From Ancylobacter polymorphus (GTDB taxonomy: Bacteria; Pseudomonadota; Alphaproteobacteria; Rhizobiales; Xanthobacteraceae), in contig NZ_JAUSUI010000005.1 in assembly GCF_030813495.1 (NCBI RefSeq), positions 422,442-486,441 on the forward strand: a DNA stretch of 64,000 nt, given 5' to 3'. The notes beneath the pieces were generated by a model that saw only the letters and a program-made list of their open reading frames with translations, did no database searches and was not told the DNA's origin. Shown here in pieces: positions 7,814 through 16,853 of the stretch; the first letter of the stretch is position 1, and each line of letters begins with the position of its first letter. The translations under genes and the position numbers were made by a program.

Positions 7814-8697
7814 AGCATCACCTGGACCTGCGCGGCGTCGAGCGCCGCCATGTCGAGCGCCGACTGCGCCAGCGCCAGGGCGGCAATGCCACCCGTAAGG
7901 TACGCGCCGCCGGAGGTGGTCGCCCCGACGCGGATATTGGCGGCCTGATTGGTGTCCGGCGTTCGCTGCGCCGGAGTCAACGCACTGTTCACCGGCAGTG
8001 CGCCGTTGATCGCAAGGTCGAGCGCGCCTTCCATATGGCGGCCACGCGCGACGAGGCGGTTCCAGGACCCTGACGCCACTGCGGCCGTCGAGGTGGCGGG
8101 CGAACTTGCGTCCGCCGTGCGCATCTGGGCACTGATCGCCATCGTCGTTCCCCCGATATAGCCGCGAACACTGCCCACCGTCGAAGTGATGGGGTAATAA
8201 AGCAGGACCTGCGTGCCGCCCGTGCCGGCGATGCGCGCGATGACGGCATAGGTCAGTGCAGGCTGGTTGCGCGAAAATTCCACCGAGTTCTGGATGTCGA
8301 GATACTGCGCGCCGGAGAAGGCCAGGCAGGGGCGGCCATTGGGGCCGACATCGAGCACGCCGGCATTGACGATACGCGGCTGCGCCGCGCCGGCCGTCTG
8401 CACGGCGTCGCGGCCGCCCCCCGTCTGGTCGTACCACCGCGTGGCATAGGCGCTGGCGGCACCGGCAAAGGCCAGCAGCGCGCCCGTGTCGAGCGCGCCG
8501 GACCCGGTGAAGCCGATATCGGCCTCGCCGCCATCGCTGCCGCGGCGCACCCGCAGGCAGGGCCCGCCATGGGCGGAGAGCAGCCGGCTCAGCCCGAAGG
8601 TCGCGTAAAGCTGACCGGCGAACCCCTCCAGCGGCGCCACAATCCCGTGAGCGCGACGGCGACGCCGGAGATCGAGGCTGAATCCGAAGCTCGCCAT
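7810..8697 (-). CDS. Concanavalin/LamG-like (arabinofuranosidase-B-type fold) GTA protein
   Basis: A 295-residue protein. Residues 25-110 carry the signature seen in arabinofuranosidase-B-like catalytic domains: AGQLYATFGLSRLLSAHGGPCLRVRR, then ALDTGALLAFAG and a WYDQTGGGRDAVQ segment. The rest resembles a LamG-type jelly roll (IARIAGTGGTQVLL..., SGSWNRLVARG). Such proteins are found at tail tips and probably bind or cut host-surface sugars. It starts 1 bp after the upstream gene's stop and is translationally coupled to the next gene. Confidence 0.75.
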   Translation of the reverse strand: MASFGFSLDLRRRRRAHGIVAPLEGFAGQLYATFGLSRLLSAHGGPCLRVRRGSDGGEADIGFTGSGALDTGALLAFAGAASAYATRWYDQTGGGRDAVQTAGAAQPRIVNAGVLDVGPNGRPCLAFSGAQYLDIQNSVEFSRNQPALTYAVIARIAGTGGTQVLLYYPITSTVGSVRGYIGGTTMAISAQMRTADASSPATSTAAVASGSWNRLVARGRHMEGALDLAINGALPVNSALTPAQRTPDTNQAANIRVGATTSGGAYLTGGIAALALAQSALDMAALDAAQVQVML

Positions 8698-8698
8698 C

Positions 8699-9004
8699 TC
8701 AGTCCACCCGATGGATGACGAGCCCGGCGGTCGTGCCCGTCGCCAGCACCCGCCGCACCAGGAATTCCAGCACGCTCACCTGCCCGGCCGGCAGCGGCAG
8801 GGTCAGCGGCGCGTCATCCGCCGCGTCGACGGGCAGGATGCGGACTTCTGCGTTCGCCAGCGTGGCCGGCACGAACACACGCAGCCTTCCATAACGCGAC
8901 AGGTCGGTCGCATCGTTGGGCGTCACCAGCGCGCCGGCGCGGCCGAGCGCGGCGGGAGAGAGGGCGCGGCGGTGCCAGGGGTCCTTGGCGGCATCATAGG
9001 GCAT
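8699..9004 (-). CDS. Hypothetical GTA tail-end protein
   Basis: A 101-residue protein beginning MPYDAAKDPWHRRALSPAAL. It is probably beta-rich (RLRVFVPATLANAEVRILPV; PAGQVSVLEFLVRRVLATGT), the pattern of small phage proteins describing a spatial or fibre-associated domain. I placed the start at ATG 9004; further upstream the frame encodes only an Arg/Ser-rich shadow of the DUF2793 gene. It lies between the DUF2793 and LamG-like genes with near-zero spacing. Function unknown. Confidence 0.7.
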   Translation of the reverse strand: MPYDAAKDPWHRRALSPAALGRAGALVTPNDATDLSRYGRLRVFVPATLANAEVRILPVDAADDAPLTLPLPAGQVSVLEFLVRRVLATGTTAGLVIHRVD

Positions 9005-9020
9005 GGGTCGCTCCCGGAGA

Positions 9021-9710
9021 TCAGAGGGTGAAGGCGAGATAGGAGAGGACGAGGCGCACCCGCCCGCCGGTGAAGCTGCCGCCCAGCGCGGTGATGCGCA
9101 GCGGCGTGTCGGCATAGAAGGCCTGCGGGCCGATCACGCCGATATTGCCGGCGCCGGCGGCGATGCTCAGAAGCCCGCCGAATTTCGCGGTCTCGCCTGC
9201 TATGCCGACCTCATAGGCGGTCGCGCCCGTCACCGCCGCCACGGTGCGGCTGGCCACGGCAAGGACGATCGCCCGGCTGGGAATGAGGAGCGTCGAGGCG
9301 ACGAAGGCCCCCGCGAGCGTCACCTCCTCCTCCGCCATGCGCAGGGTGGCGGTGGCGCCGGAAGCCGTGAATGCCAGCGCCTCGCGCCAGGCGGTGCCGT
9401 CGAACAGCAGGCTGCGGGCCTCGCTCACCACATAGGCGCGCCAGCCCGCACGCGGGGCGAGGAAGCGCCAGCCGGAATCGTAAAGCGCGATCTCGCCCTC
9501 ATGGCCGGCGAAAGCGCCGCTGGCACCGGGCGCCACCAGATGCCGGTCGCCCGGCAGCGGGCTGGCGGGCGGGGCGGTGCGGGTGCGGTCGAGCACGGCG
9601 AGCTGCGTCGCCGCGTCGAGCAGCATCAGCGCCTCGTTGTGGGTCACATGCTTCTGCGCCTGCGCCGCCGCCAGCAACGGCAGCGCGAGGAGCGGCGTCG
9701 TCTCGCTCAT
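9021..9710 (-). CDS. DUF2793 domain protein (GTA tail fibre region)
   Basis: A 229-residue protein with the DUF2793 hallmark N-terminus: LALPLLAAAQAQKHVTHNEA, LPGDRHLVAPGASGAFAGHEG, DSGWRFLAPRAGWRAYV. It ends in a glycine-rich, beta-like domain. DUF2793 proteins are found next to the large GTA host-specificity protein in Rhizobiales and Rhodobacterales and are thought to be tail-fibre components. It starts 27 bp after the upstream gene ends, with an AGGAGG-like site before the ATG. Confidence 0.85.
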   Translation of the reverse strand: MSETTPLLALPLLAAAQAQKHVTHNEALMLLDAATQLAVLDRTRTAPPASPLPGDRHLVAPGASGAFAGHEGEIALYDSGWRFLAPRAGWRAYVVSEARSLLFDGTAWREALAFTASGATATLRMAEEEVTLAGAFVASTLLIPSRAIVLAVASRTVAAVTGATAYEVGIAGETAKFGGLLSIAAGAGNIGVIGPQAFYADTPLRITALGGSFTGGRVRLVLSYLAFTL

Positions 9711-9737
9711 GAAGGCCTCCTGTCGGGAGAACGGAAA

Positions 9738-12700
9738 TCAGCTGCGCAGCCGCGCGGTCAGCGCCGCGCCGGCGCCGACCTCGGCGGAGAGCTGGGCGAT
9801 GCGGACATCGAGAAAAGGTTGGGCAGCGCCGAAATCGGCGATCTCGTCGGCGCTCGCATAGAGAACGGCCGGCGCGGAAACGGTGAAGCGGCGCTTCACG
9901 GCGTCGCCGCTCAGAATCTCAACCGCATAGGCCTCGCTGGTCTCGCCGAGCGGCACCTCGACCAGATCCCAGGAATCGCCGCCCGCACGCGTGCGCCGCG
10001 TCCAGCTCAGTGTCACGCCGGCGGGGCCACGACGGGCGCGGGCATGCACCGGCGCGAAGGGACGCAGCGCCTCCGGCCCGAGCGTGGCGGCGATCTCGGT
10101 CACGGCCTCGTCGCCATGGTCGCGGTCGGCCCCGCCGATGCGGTAGGTGACGGCGCGGCCGATCATGTCGAGCCCGCTCGCGACCGGCACCAGATTGGCG
10201 TCGATCTTCATCAGCCTTGTTCCCGCCGGCCAGTCCGCCGCCGCCCGCGCCTCGGTGCCGAGCTGACCCCGCAGCAGGCCGGAGAGCCGCCAGCGGGAAC
10301 TGCCGACCAGTTCGGCCTCGGTGAACTGGATCACCTCGACCGCGCCCGAGGGGTCGATCAGCGCCAGCGCATTGGCCCCGCCGAGCACGGCTTCCGCGCT
10401 GGCCCCGGCGAGCAGCCCGCCATCGAGCTCGACCTCAAGGCTCGCCCGCTGCCAGCGCCAGAGCGGGCCGGCGGGCAGCGCTTCCAGCGTTTCCCCGGTC
10501 ACCGCCGCCGCCGAAAGTGTCGCCACCGGCTCGAAGCTGCCGCCATCCACCGCCCGCCAGACGGTGAGGCTGCCCGGCCACGGCGTGACGAAGGCGCCGA
10601 GCCAGGCCAGCACCGGCGCGCCCTCCCCACCCGCCAGCGGCACGCTGATGAGATGCACCAGCGCCGGCCCCTCGCCGCCCGGCAGTTCGACCTCGCCCGC
10701 CGGCCCCTCGCGCACCGCGAGGGCGAACACCGCCGGGTCGATGCTGCGCGCATTGACGAGGCGGGTGCCGCGCTCCTCGATGGAGACGATCTCCATCAGC
10801 CGCGCCCGCCCGTCGCGTTCCAGCCGCACCAGATCGCCCGGCTCCAGCGCGAGGCGCGAGGGCGGCAGCGTCAGGCTTAGCGTCTCGCGCCCCGCCCATG
10901 TGTCCTGCAACCACCGGTCGGCGAGGCCGGCGGCAAGGCCGGGATCGGCCACCATGGCGATGTCCATGCCGGTTTCCGCCCGCGCCGCGCCGGCCAGACG
11001 GCGCGAGACCGCGGTGGCGCGGCGGTAATCATTCGTGCCGTCGATGAAGCCGAGCGTGGCCGAGAGCGGCAATTCGCCCTCCGCCGCCCGCACCAGCGAC
11101 GGGGCGGCGATGCCCTCGCCGGTGGCGATGTCGTCATCGGTCAGCACCTCCCGCACCCGCCCGCCGCGCGGGGCGAGCGCGAGGGCGCCGCCGCGCTCGA
11201 CGAGGTCGAAGGCAAAGGCCCGCGCCAGCGGCTCCAGCGCCGCCCGCGCCGTCATCGGCCGGTCGACGACATAGCCGTCGATGATGCCGCGCAGTTCGCC
11301 GGTCGCAATGTCCGGCACGCCGAAATCCGCCGCCAGCGCCTGCGTCAGCTCGGCCAGAGGCGCGGCGCCCAGCCGGCCGGTGAGCCAGTGGCCGGTCTGC
11401 CAGTTGGCCCCGTCCGCCCACACATGTGTGGCATTGGGAAACACGGGAAACGGCCGCGCGTCCCAACTCCACAGATGGATCGCCGCCGGGTCGATCATTC
11501 GTCCGCCCGGCAGCGCCGGGGCCGGCGGGTTCAGCGCCGTGGAGGCGGAGAAGCCGGCCAGACTCACTTCGAGATGCCGGCGCTGGATCAGGTCGTCGCG
11601 CGCGCCGGTGGAAAAGGGCGGCAGCCCGCCCTCCGTCGATTTCGGGTCGGGAAAGGCGCTCGGCCGGTTGGCGCCCTTGTCCACCGCCGGGCAGCCGATC
11701 TCGGTCAGGCGCACCGGCTTGGAACCCGGCACCCAGGCCGTCGCGCTCGCCTGCCGCACCCCGCCGACGCGCTCGTGATGCGCGTGGCTCCACCAGCCGG
11801 CGAGGTCCTTTTGGCGAAACACCCACGCCTCGCCATAGGCGCCATCGGTGATCGGGGCGCGCGCCTGCGCGGAGCGGGCGGCGTCATCCGGGTAATACCA
11901 GTCGAACGCCTCGCCACCGTTGAGATTGCCGGCGAGATAGGCGCGGTCATGCCCGCTCTCATGCGCCTCGGCGTCGAGATGCGCGTCGCCCTCGCGCCAG
12001 TCGGCCAGCGGCGGATACCAGTCGATGCCGATGAAGTCGAGCGCCGGGGAGGCCCAGAGCGGGTCGAGCGGAAAGCGCAGTTCTGCCCCGCCGTCGCGCA
12101 CATGCGCGCCATATTCCGTCCAGTCGGCGGCATAGCCGATCTGCGTGCCCGGGCCCAGCATCGCCCGCACCTCGCCCGCCAGCGCGGCGAAGGCGCCGGC
12201 GGCGGGGTAGACGCCCGGCGCGGCGCGCACGCGGGTCAGCGCCGCCATTTCCGAACCGATGAGGATCGCCTCCACCCCGCCGGCGAGCTGCGCCAGCTTG
12301 GCGTAGTGCAGCACCATGCGGCGCAGCGTCCATTCCGCCGGGCCGGCATAGGTGACCTGGCCGAACGATGCGCCGAACTGCGCGGCGGTGGCGGTGCCGA
12401 ACAGCGCCGCCACCTGCGCCCCCGCCGCCGCCGTGCCGTCGGGCGAGCCGGCCACACCGGGCGCGGGGTGGCAGGTGATGCGCCCGCGCCAGGGATGGGC
12501 CGGCTGCATCGCCCCCGGCGCATAGGGGTCGGGCAATGTGTTGCCGGCGGGAATGTCCATCATCACGAACGGGTTCAGCGTCACTTTGAGCCCGCGCGCC
12601 TTCAGTGCCTGAAGCGCGGCGATCACGCTGGAATCGGAGGGCGTGCCGCCATAGGCGGGCTTGCCCTCATACTGGCTCACCAGCGCCGCCGTGCTGCGGG

Positions 12701-13637
12701 TCTGCCCCGCCACCTGCCACGCCAGAGGAAAGATGCCGATCTGCGTCGGCTTGCTGCGCCGCTCCACCGCCGGGCGGATCTGGCACTGGCCGGCGCGCAG
12801 ATCGGTGCCGAACCAGGTGACGACCAGCGCCACCCGTTCGAGATTCGGGCAGGCGGCGAGCAACTGGTCGAGGCTCGCGGCAACATCGCTGGCATGGGTG
12901 CTGACATGCCGGTTTTCCAGCTGGTAGACGCCCGGCCGGTCGACCCGCAGCACCTCGCGCGGCTCATAGCCGAATTCGGTGGCGCCGGGGATCAGCGTCA
13001 CCGCCCGCACCGCATTCTCCAGCGCCCCCACCGCCCGCTCGACCTCGACGGAAATCTGCGGCAGACGGTTGCCGAAGCGGGCGAGCGGCAGGCGCTCGAA
13101 GACGAGATAGGCGAGGCCGCGATAGGCCGGCGCTCCCGGCTCGCGCGCCTCGATCAGCGGATCGGGCAGCTGGTCCTCGCCCCCGCGATGCAGCCGCACA
13201 TTCAGCGCGCGGGTGTCGAGCAGCCTTCCATCGGCCCAGATGCGGCCGATCCGCGTCACCGGACCCTCGCACAGGCCGACGGCGAAGCTGCCGAAATAGC
13301 TGTAGGTGGTGGTGCTGGCGCCGCCGGCCATTCCCCCCTTGCCGCCGGAAGCCTGCGTCTGGGTGGACACCACCTCCTGCACCGGCGCCGCCCAGATCAC
13401 CTGGCCGGAAAGCCGCGCCCGCCCATAGAGCCGGGGCAGCGCCGCCCCTTCCGTGGAGGTCATGGTACCGAATTCAGCGAGGCGCGGCCCTTGCGTGCGC
13501 TGGCCGGGGTTCAGCACCAGGCTGTCAATGGCCGAGCCGCCGAGCGCGCCGAGCGCCCGCCCGGCCAGCGCGCCCACCGGCCCGAACAGCGCCCCGCCGA
13601 TCGTCCCGCCCAGCGCGCCGAGAATGAGTGTGGCCAT
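9738..13637 (-). CDS. GTA baseplate/host-specificity protein with TIM-barrel-like domain (g15)
   Basis: A 1299-residue protein, the GTA g15 megatron-like baseplate hub. It begins with a Gly-rich hydrophobic stretch (GGTIGGALFGPVGALAGRALGALGG). Residues about 420-760 form the GTA TIM-barrel-like domain (IGYAADWTEYGAH, DFIGIDWYPPLADWREGD, DRAYLAGNLNGGEAFDWYY, RLTEIGCPAVDKG). A phage tail-like domain follows (RMIDPAAIHLWSWDARPFPVFP) and Fn3-like modules near the C-terminus (HARARRGPAGVTLSWTRRTR). The length fits the family and no frameshift is seen. It is the last core GTA tail gene; upstream lies an 18-bp perfect hairpin. Confidence 0.95.
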   Translation of the reverse strand: MATLILGALGGTIGGALFGPVGALAGRALGALGGSAIDSLVLNPGQRTQGPRLAEFGTMTSTEGAALPRLYGRARLSGQVIWAAPVQEVVSTQTQASGGKGGMAGGASTTTYSYFGSFAVGLCEGPVTRIGRIWADGRLLDTRALNVRLHRGGEDQLPDPLIEAREPGAPAYRGLAYLVFERLPLARFGNRLPQISVEVERAVGALENAVRAVTLIPGATEFGYEPREVLRVDRPGVYQLENRHVSTHASDVAASLDQLLAACPNLERVALVVTWFGTDLRAGQCQIRPAVERRSKPTQIGIFPLAWQVAGQTRSTAALVSQYEGKPAYGGTPSDSSVIAALQALKARGLKVTLNPFVMMDIPAGNTLPDPYAPGAMQPAHPWRGRITCHPAPGVAGSPDGTAAAGAQVAALFGTATAAQFGASFGQVTYAGPAEWTLRRMVLHYAKLAQLAGGVEAILIGSEMAALTRVRAAPGVYPAAGAFAALAGEVRAMLGPGTQIGYAADWTEYGAHVRDGGAELRFPLDPLWASPALDFIGIDWYPPLADWREGDAHLDAEAHESGHDRAYLAGNLNGGEAFDWYYPDDAARSAQARAPITDGAYGEAWVFRQKDLAGWWSHAHHERVGGVRQASATAWVPGSKPVRLTEIGCPAVDKGANRPSAFPDPKSTEGGLPPFSTGARDDLIQRRHLEVSLAGFSASTALNPPAPALPGGRMIDPAAIHLWSWDARPFPVFPNATHVWADGANWQTGHWLTGRLGAAPLAELTQALAADFGVPDIATGELRGIIDGYVVDRPMTARAALEPLARAFAFDLVERGGALALAPRGGRVREVLTDDDIATGEGIAAPSLVRAAEGELPLSATLGFIDGTNDYRRATAVSRRLAGAARAETGMDIAMVADPGLAAGLADRWLQDTWAGRETLSLTLPPSRLALEPGDLVRLERDGRARLMEIVSIEERGTRLVNARSIDPAVFALAVREGPAGEVELPGGEGPALVHLISVPLAGGEGAPVLAWLGAFVTPWPGSLTVWRAVDGGSFEPVATLSAAAVTGETLEALPAGPLWRWQRASLEVELDGGLLAGASAEAVLGGANALALIDPSGAVEVIQFTEAELVGSSRWRLSGLLRGQLGTEARAAADWPAGTRLMKIDANLVPVASGLDMIGRAVTYRIGGADRDHGDEAVTEIAATLGPEALRPFAPVHARARRGPAGVTLSWTRRTRAGGDSWDLVEVPLGETSEAYAVEILSGDAVKRRFTVSAPAVLYASADEIADFGAAQPFLDVRIAQLSAEVGAGAALTARLRS

Positions 13638-13708
13638 AAGGGGCTCCGATCGTTGGAATGGCGCCTGTCGGCGCCTCTTTGCGCTAGGTCTGGCGAGGGC
13701 CCGCTTCG

Positions 13709-13749
13709 CGCACCCTCATGGCCGGGCGTGACCCGGCCATGAGGGTGCG
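13709..13749. repeat. Perfect 18-bp-stem hairpin between GTA g14 and g15
   Basis: An inverted repeat: left arm 13709-13726, five-base loop CGTGA, right arm 13732-13749, all 18 pairs matching. The core CCCTCATGGCCGGG belongs to the same repeat family as 16387-16589, 17262-17348 and 23881-23969. No T-run follows on either strand, so it is a repeat-derived hairpin rather than a standard terminator; it could still affect mRNA processing between g14 and g15. Confidence 0.8.
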
Positions 13750-13760
13750 GGCCCCGGCCC

Positions 13761-14201
13761 TCACACGCCGGGAAAGGCGAAGGCGAAGGCCAGCCGGCGG
13801 CGCCACCAGGGGGCGAGGAACACCTCCGCCACCGCCGCCCCGTCATGGGCGTGCACCATCCGTTCGGGCGTCACCAGCAGCGCCGCGTGCTTGGCGGGAA
13901 AGCCCTCGCGCCAGCGGAACAGCAGCACATCGCCGGGGGCGATCGCCTCCAGCTTCACGGCGCGCATGTGGCGCCCTGCCGCCTCTGCCATCTGTTCGGC
14001 CTTCGTTGCTTCCGCCCAGTCCGGCGCATAGGCCGGCAGGTCCTGCGGCTCCGGCCCCAGCACGGCCCGCCACACGCCGCGAATGAGGCCGAGGCAGTCC
14101 GCGCCCTGCCCCTTCAGCGAGGCGCGGTGGAGATAGGGCGTGCCGATCCATTCCCGCGCCTCGGCAATCGCCTGTGCGCGCACATCCCCCTCGCCCATCA
14201 C
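13761..14201 (-). CDS. NlpC/P60-family peptidase (GTA g14)
   Basis: A 146-residue NlpC/P60 protein: catalytic Cys36 in GADCLGLIRG, His105 in AKHAALLV and a polar third residue in MVHAHDG. It is expected to cut peptide stems in peptidoglycan during GTA DNA delivery, as a tail-tip enzyme. Its ATG overlaps the stop of the g13 (DUF2163) gene, and order g13-g14-g15 matches the canonical GTA. Confidence 0.93.
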   Translation of the reverse strand: MMGEGDVRAQAIAEAREWIGTPYLHRASLKGQGADCLGLIRGVWRAVLGPEPQDLPAYAPDWAEATKAEQMAEAAGRHMRAVKLEAIAPGDVLLFRWREGFPAKHAALLVTPERMVHAHDGAAVAEVFLAPWWRRRLAFAFAFPGV

Positions 14202-15064
14202 GGCCTCCCCGGCGTCGCCACCCGCAGCACCGCGTCATTGCCCGGCATATGCGGAAAGCCGCGAAAATTCAGCGTGTTGGCAAAGCGGTCGCGGCAGGTG
14301 GCGAAGCTCTTGTCGCAGCCGGCGGTGACGGTGAAGCCATCGCCAGGGGCCAGCACGGCCGGCGGGCGCTGCCACAGTTCCAGCCGCACCGCGCTGGCGC
14401 TCACGCTGTGCGCCTTCACCTCGGTGGCGAAGCCGGCAGCGGCGCCGCTGGTGACGACGAGCCGTCCCTGCGTGAACCAGCCGGCCGCATAGGCGCCGAG
14501 CCCTTCCGCCACGATCAGCCCCGGCGCCTCCGCCGCGCCCACCGTGCCATGGCCGGCGAACGCCGGCGCGGCCAGCGCGATCCGGCAGCGGCCATCGCCC
14601 AGATCGGCGTCGCAGCCGGCGGTGAACAGCCGCCCGCGCACCACATTCAGCGCGGATGAGAGGCCGCGCAGTTCGGCGGTGAAGCTTCCCTCGCTGCGCC
14701 GCACCTCGCCCAGATGCGCCCGGCGCAGCAGCAGGAAGCTCGCCGGCGCCGACCAGTCGGCGAGGATCAGCTCGATCCCCGCCCCGTCATAGCGCCCGGC
14801 GTCGAGATCGGCGTCGTCGATCAGCTCCGAGGTCAGCGCCGCCGCCATCTCGCCGCCGCCCACCGCAAAGCCCTGCGCCGCCGCATCCTCGCTGCCGGAA
14901 ACGCCGGCGGCGGCACGAAACAGCGTGCCGTCGACGGTGAGGTCCTCGTCATGCTCGGTGAGCGCGATCACCGCGCCGTCGCGGCGTGTGATCCGCCAGC
15001 AGCGCGCCAGCGTCGTCACCCCGCCCGCGAGCGACGCGGCGAGGCCTTCGGGCAGTTCCCTCAC
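14198..15064 (-). CDS. DUF2163 tail protein (GTA g13)
   Basis: A 288-residue protein starting at GTG 15064, overlapping the g12 stop (GTGA). Motifs typical of DUF2163/phage BR0599-like proteins: LARCWRITRRDGAVIALTEHDEDL, LTSELIDDADLDAGRYDGA, and a C-terminal Cys-containing segment (TAGCDKSFATCRDRFAN, FRGFPHMPGND). It is a baseplate hub component in the Rhodobacter capsulatus GTA. Complete and in the expected position. Confidence 0.93.
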   Translation of the reverse strand: MRELPEGLAASLAGGVTTLARCWRITRRDGAVIALTEHDEDLTVDGTLFRAAAGVSGSEDAAAQGFAVGGGEMAAALTSELIDDADLDAGRYDGAGIELILADWSAPASFLLLRRAHLGEVRRSEGSFTAELRGLSSALNVVRGRLFTAGCDADLGDGRCRIALAAPAFAGHGTVGAAEAPGLIVAEGLGAYAAGWFTQGRLVVTSGAAAGFATEVKAHSVSASAVRLELWQRPPAVLAPGDGFTVTAGCDKSFATCRDRFANTLNFRGFPHMPGNDAVLRVATPGRP

Positions 15065-15702
15065 GGCCGTATCTCCACAATGGGAATGCGCGGGATCGCC
15101 CCCGCCTCGAAGGCGGAGAGGTTCACTTCGAGAAAATCCGTGTCGAAGCGCACCGGCACGTCGAACAGGAAGCCGGCGGTGACATTGGCTCCCAGCGCCG
15201 GCACATGGCCGGGCAGGAAGGTGATGAGCCCGGCCGCCGCGTCGAGGGTGAAATGCGTGCCCGCCACCCGCTCCGCCCCGTTCACCGCCACCCGCACCGA
15301 GCCGGCGACCGGCTTGGCGATGGGGCGCTGATAGGGCGCATGCGCCCCGCCATAGGTCTTCACCAGCGGAAACTGCGCGCGCGCCCCGGTGCCGCTGCCC
15401 AGCAGCTGATCGAGCGGCGTCACCGCCGCCCCCGGCGCGCCGGAGGCATGGTCGAGCCGGTCGCGCCAGCGAAAGCCGAACAGCCGCCCGCGCCGCTCCT
15501 CGAAAAAGGCGACGACGCTGGAGAGCTGCGCCAGCGAGGTGACGCCATAGCCGGCATCCCAGCGCCGGCGGGAATGGGCGAGCCGCGTGTTGCGCTCCTC
15601 GCGGCCGGTAAGCGTGGTGACGATTTCCGTCGCCCGCTCCGGCCCGCCCGCTGCGCCGAGCGCGATGTCGAGCGGAAAGAGCGCTTCGTGAAAGCCGGGC
15701 AT
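15061..15702 (-). CDS. DUF2460 distal tail protein (GTA g12)
   Basis: A 213-residue DUF2460 protein, the distal tail (Dit-like) protein of GTAs. Visible family features: ATEIVTTLTGREERNTRLAH near the N-terminus, RRRWDAGYGV, FEERRGRLFGFRWRDR, and a C-terminal FDVPVRFDTDFLEVNL stretch. Start and stop abut the neighbouring GTA genes (one base after g11, 4-bp overlap with g13). Confidence 0.93.
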   Translation of the reverse strand: MPGFHEALFPLDIALGAAGGPERATEIVTTLTGREERNTRLAHSRRRWDAGYGVTSLAQLSSVVAFFEERRGRLFGFRWRDRLDHASGAPGAAVTPLDQLLGSGTGARAQFPLVKTYGGAHAPYQRPIAKPVAGSVRVAVNGAERVAGTHFTLDAAAGLITFLPGHVPALGANVTAGFLFDVPVRFDTDFLEVNLSAFEAGAIPRIPIVEIRP

Positions 15703-16314
15703 CTACAGGCTCCTTTCCCCGCGCGCCACGGCGCGGGCGATCAGGCCGGCGAGATAGGCGTCGGAGCGGCGGAAGGCGCCCGGATCGGGGGTGGTGACAT
15801 TCACCGTCACCTGCGTGGCGCGCCCGCCGCCCTGTGCGGCGACGCCGAGCCGGCCATCGGCCCCGCGCGCCAGCGGCAAAATCGCCTCCGCCCCGCGCTC
15901 GCCCATCAGCCCGAGCCCATTGCCGGCCATGGGGAAATAGGTCGGCGCCGCCACCACCCCGCCGCGGGCGAAGGGGGTGACGCCGCCGTGCTCGAACGCC
16001 GCCCCCTTGGCGAAGCCCGAAAGACCGCCAAGCGCGCCGCCGAGCGCCCCTTGCAGCAGGCCGGAAACGCCCTGCTCCAGCGGCTTGAAGGCGATGTCGA
16101 GCGCCAGCGAGGACAGCCGGCCGGCCAGCGAGCGCAGCACATCGTCGGCCTCGCGGCCCTTCAAGGTGGCGCCGGTCAGCGCGTCGCCCACCGCCCGGCC
16201 GAAGCCGCGCGCCAGCCGCTCGGCTTCCGCGATCTCGCGCTGGAAGGCGCTGGTATCGGCACGGATATCGACCGTCAGCCCCTCGTCGAACACATCCATG
16301 TCGTCCGCGGCCAT
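15703..16314 (-). CDS. Short tail tape measure protein (GTA g11)
   Basis: A 203-residue protein with an N-terminal helical segment (TSAFQREIAEAERLARGFG), a central Gly/Ala-rich hydrophobic stretch and the tape-measure signature FEHGGVTPFARGGVVAAPT followed by MGERGAEAILPL. Short length is expected for the GTA's small siphovirus-like tail. It abuts g12 directly; the 300-bp gap upstream holds two repeat copies. Confidence 0.9.
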   Translation of the reverse strand: MAADDMDVFDEGLTVDIRADTSAFQREIAEAERLARGFGRAVGDALTGATLKGREADDVLRSLAGRLSSLALDIAFKPLEQGVSGLLQGALGGALGGLSGFAKGAAFEHGGVTPFARGGVVAAPTYFPMAGNGLGLMGERGAEAILPLARGADGRLGVAAQGGGRATQVTVNVTTPDPGAFRRSDAYLAGLIARAVARGERSL

Positions 16315-16386
16315 CCTGCCCTCCTGTGTGAAATGCTTCCGTGTCCCGGCCCAGCGCAGGCGCAGGCGCCGCGTCGGCCCCTCGCG

Positions 16387-16477
16387 CCCTCAGGACCGGG
16401 CTTGACCCGGCCACCCCGACTTGGCGCCGGGATCGGACGGGCTGCGCTGGGTCCCCGGGTCACGCCCGGGGATGAGG
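16387..16477. repeat. 91-bp intergenic repeat, copy A (gap 16315-16614)
   Basis: The 300-bp gap between g11 and the tail chaperone has no gene. It holds two near-identical copies, spaced 111 bp, of a repeat that starts CCCTCAGG.CCGGGCTTGACC and ends CACGCCCGGGGATGAGGG, i.e. with inverted termini. This is the first copy. Confidence 0.85.
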
Positions 16478-16497
16478 GCCCGTTTGGCCTCCTCGCA

Positions 16498-16589
16498 CCC
16501 TCAGGGCCGGGCTTGACCCGGCCACCCCGACCTGGCGCCGGGATCGGGCGGGCTGCGCGGGGGGGCCCGGGTCACGCCCGGGGATGAGG
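16498..16589. repeat. 92-bp intergenic repeat, copy B
   Basis: Second copy, differing from copy A at only a few positions (for example in the G-run near 16559-16567). The pair forms a direct repeat capable of recombination within the GTA operon, and each copy is itself palindromic at its ends. Confidence 0.85.
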
Positions 16590-16614
16590 GCACGCGCGGC
16601 GAGACGGCGCCCCC

Positions 16615-16773
16615 TCAGTCCGGGAACCGCGCCATCAGCGCGGCGAGGCCGGCGCGGTCGAGCGGCGCCCGCGCCGGCCCGGCAAAGGCGCGCAGCGCGG
16701 CGGCGAGTTCGCGCGGCGTCATCCGCCAGAAGGCAGGTGGCGACAGGCGCAGCCGGCCGAAGCCAAACGCCAT
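16615..16773 (-). CDS. Phage tail assembly chaperone (GTA g10.1-like)
   Basis: At least 52 residues: AFGFGRLRLSPPAFWRMTPRELAAALRAF, the signature of the TIGR02216-type GTA tail chaperone. ATG 16773 is the first standard start, but the family's conserved FPW stretch is encoded just upstream, and the frame stays open into the end of g10. Relative to g10 it is the -1 frame, and a GGGGGGA heptamer sits immediately before the g10 stop. So the protein may also, or only, be made as a g10 fusion by -1 frameshifting, as with lambda G/GT. The upstream segment has a doubled GEGVPPFP repeat. Confidence 0.82.
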   Translation of the reverse strand: MAFGFGRLRLSPPAFWRMTPRELAAALRAFAGPARAPLDRAGLAALMARFPD

Positions 16774-16853
16774 CGCCTCCGCCCAGGGGAAGGGCGGGAC
16801 GCCCTCCCCGGGAAAGGGCGGGACGCCCTCCCCGTCGGGGCGAGACGGGGCGC

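Noticed and set aside
9003..13742. Long plus-strand frames (about 625 and 784 codons) opposite the g15 gene
   Set aside because: Composition dominated by Arg, Gly, His and Pro; no domain recognised, while g15 is intact on the other strand.
15065..16414. N-terminal extension of the g13 frame to over 700 codons
   Set aside because: Upstream of GTG 15064 the frame overlaps g12 and g11 entirely and codes for low-complexity sequence; the GTGA overlap marks the true start.
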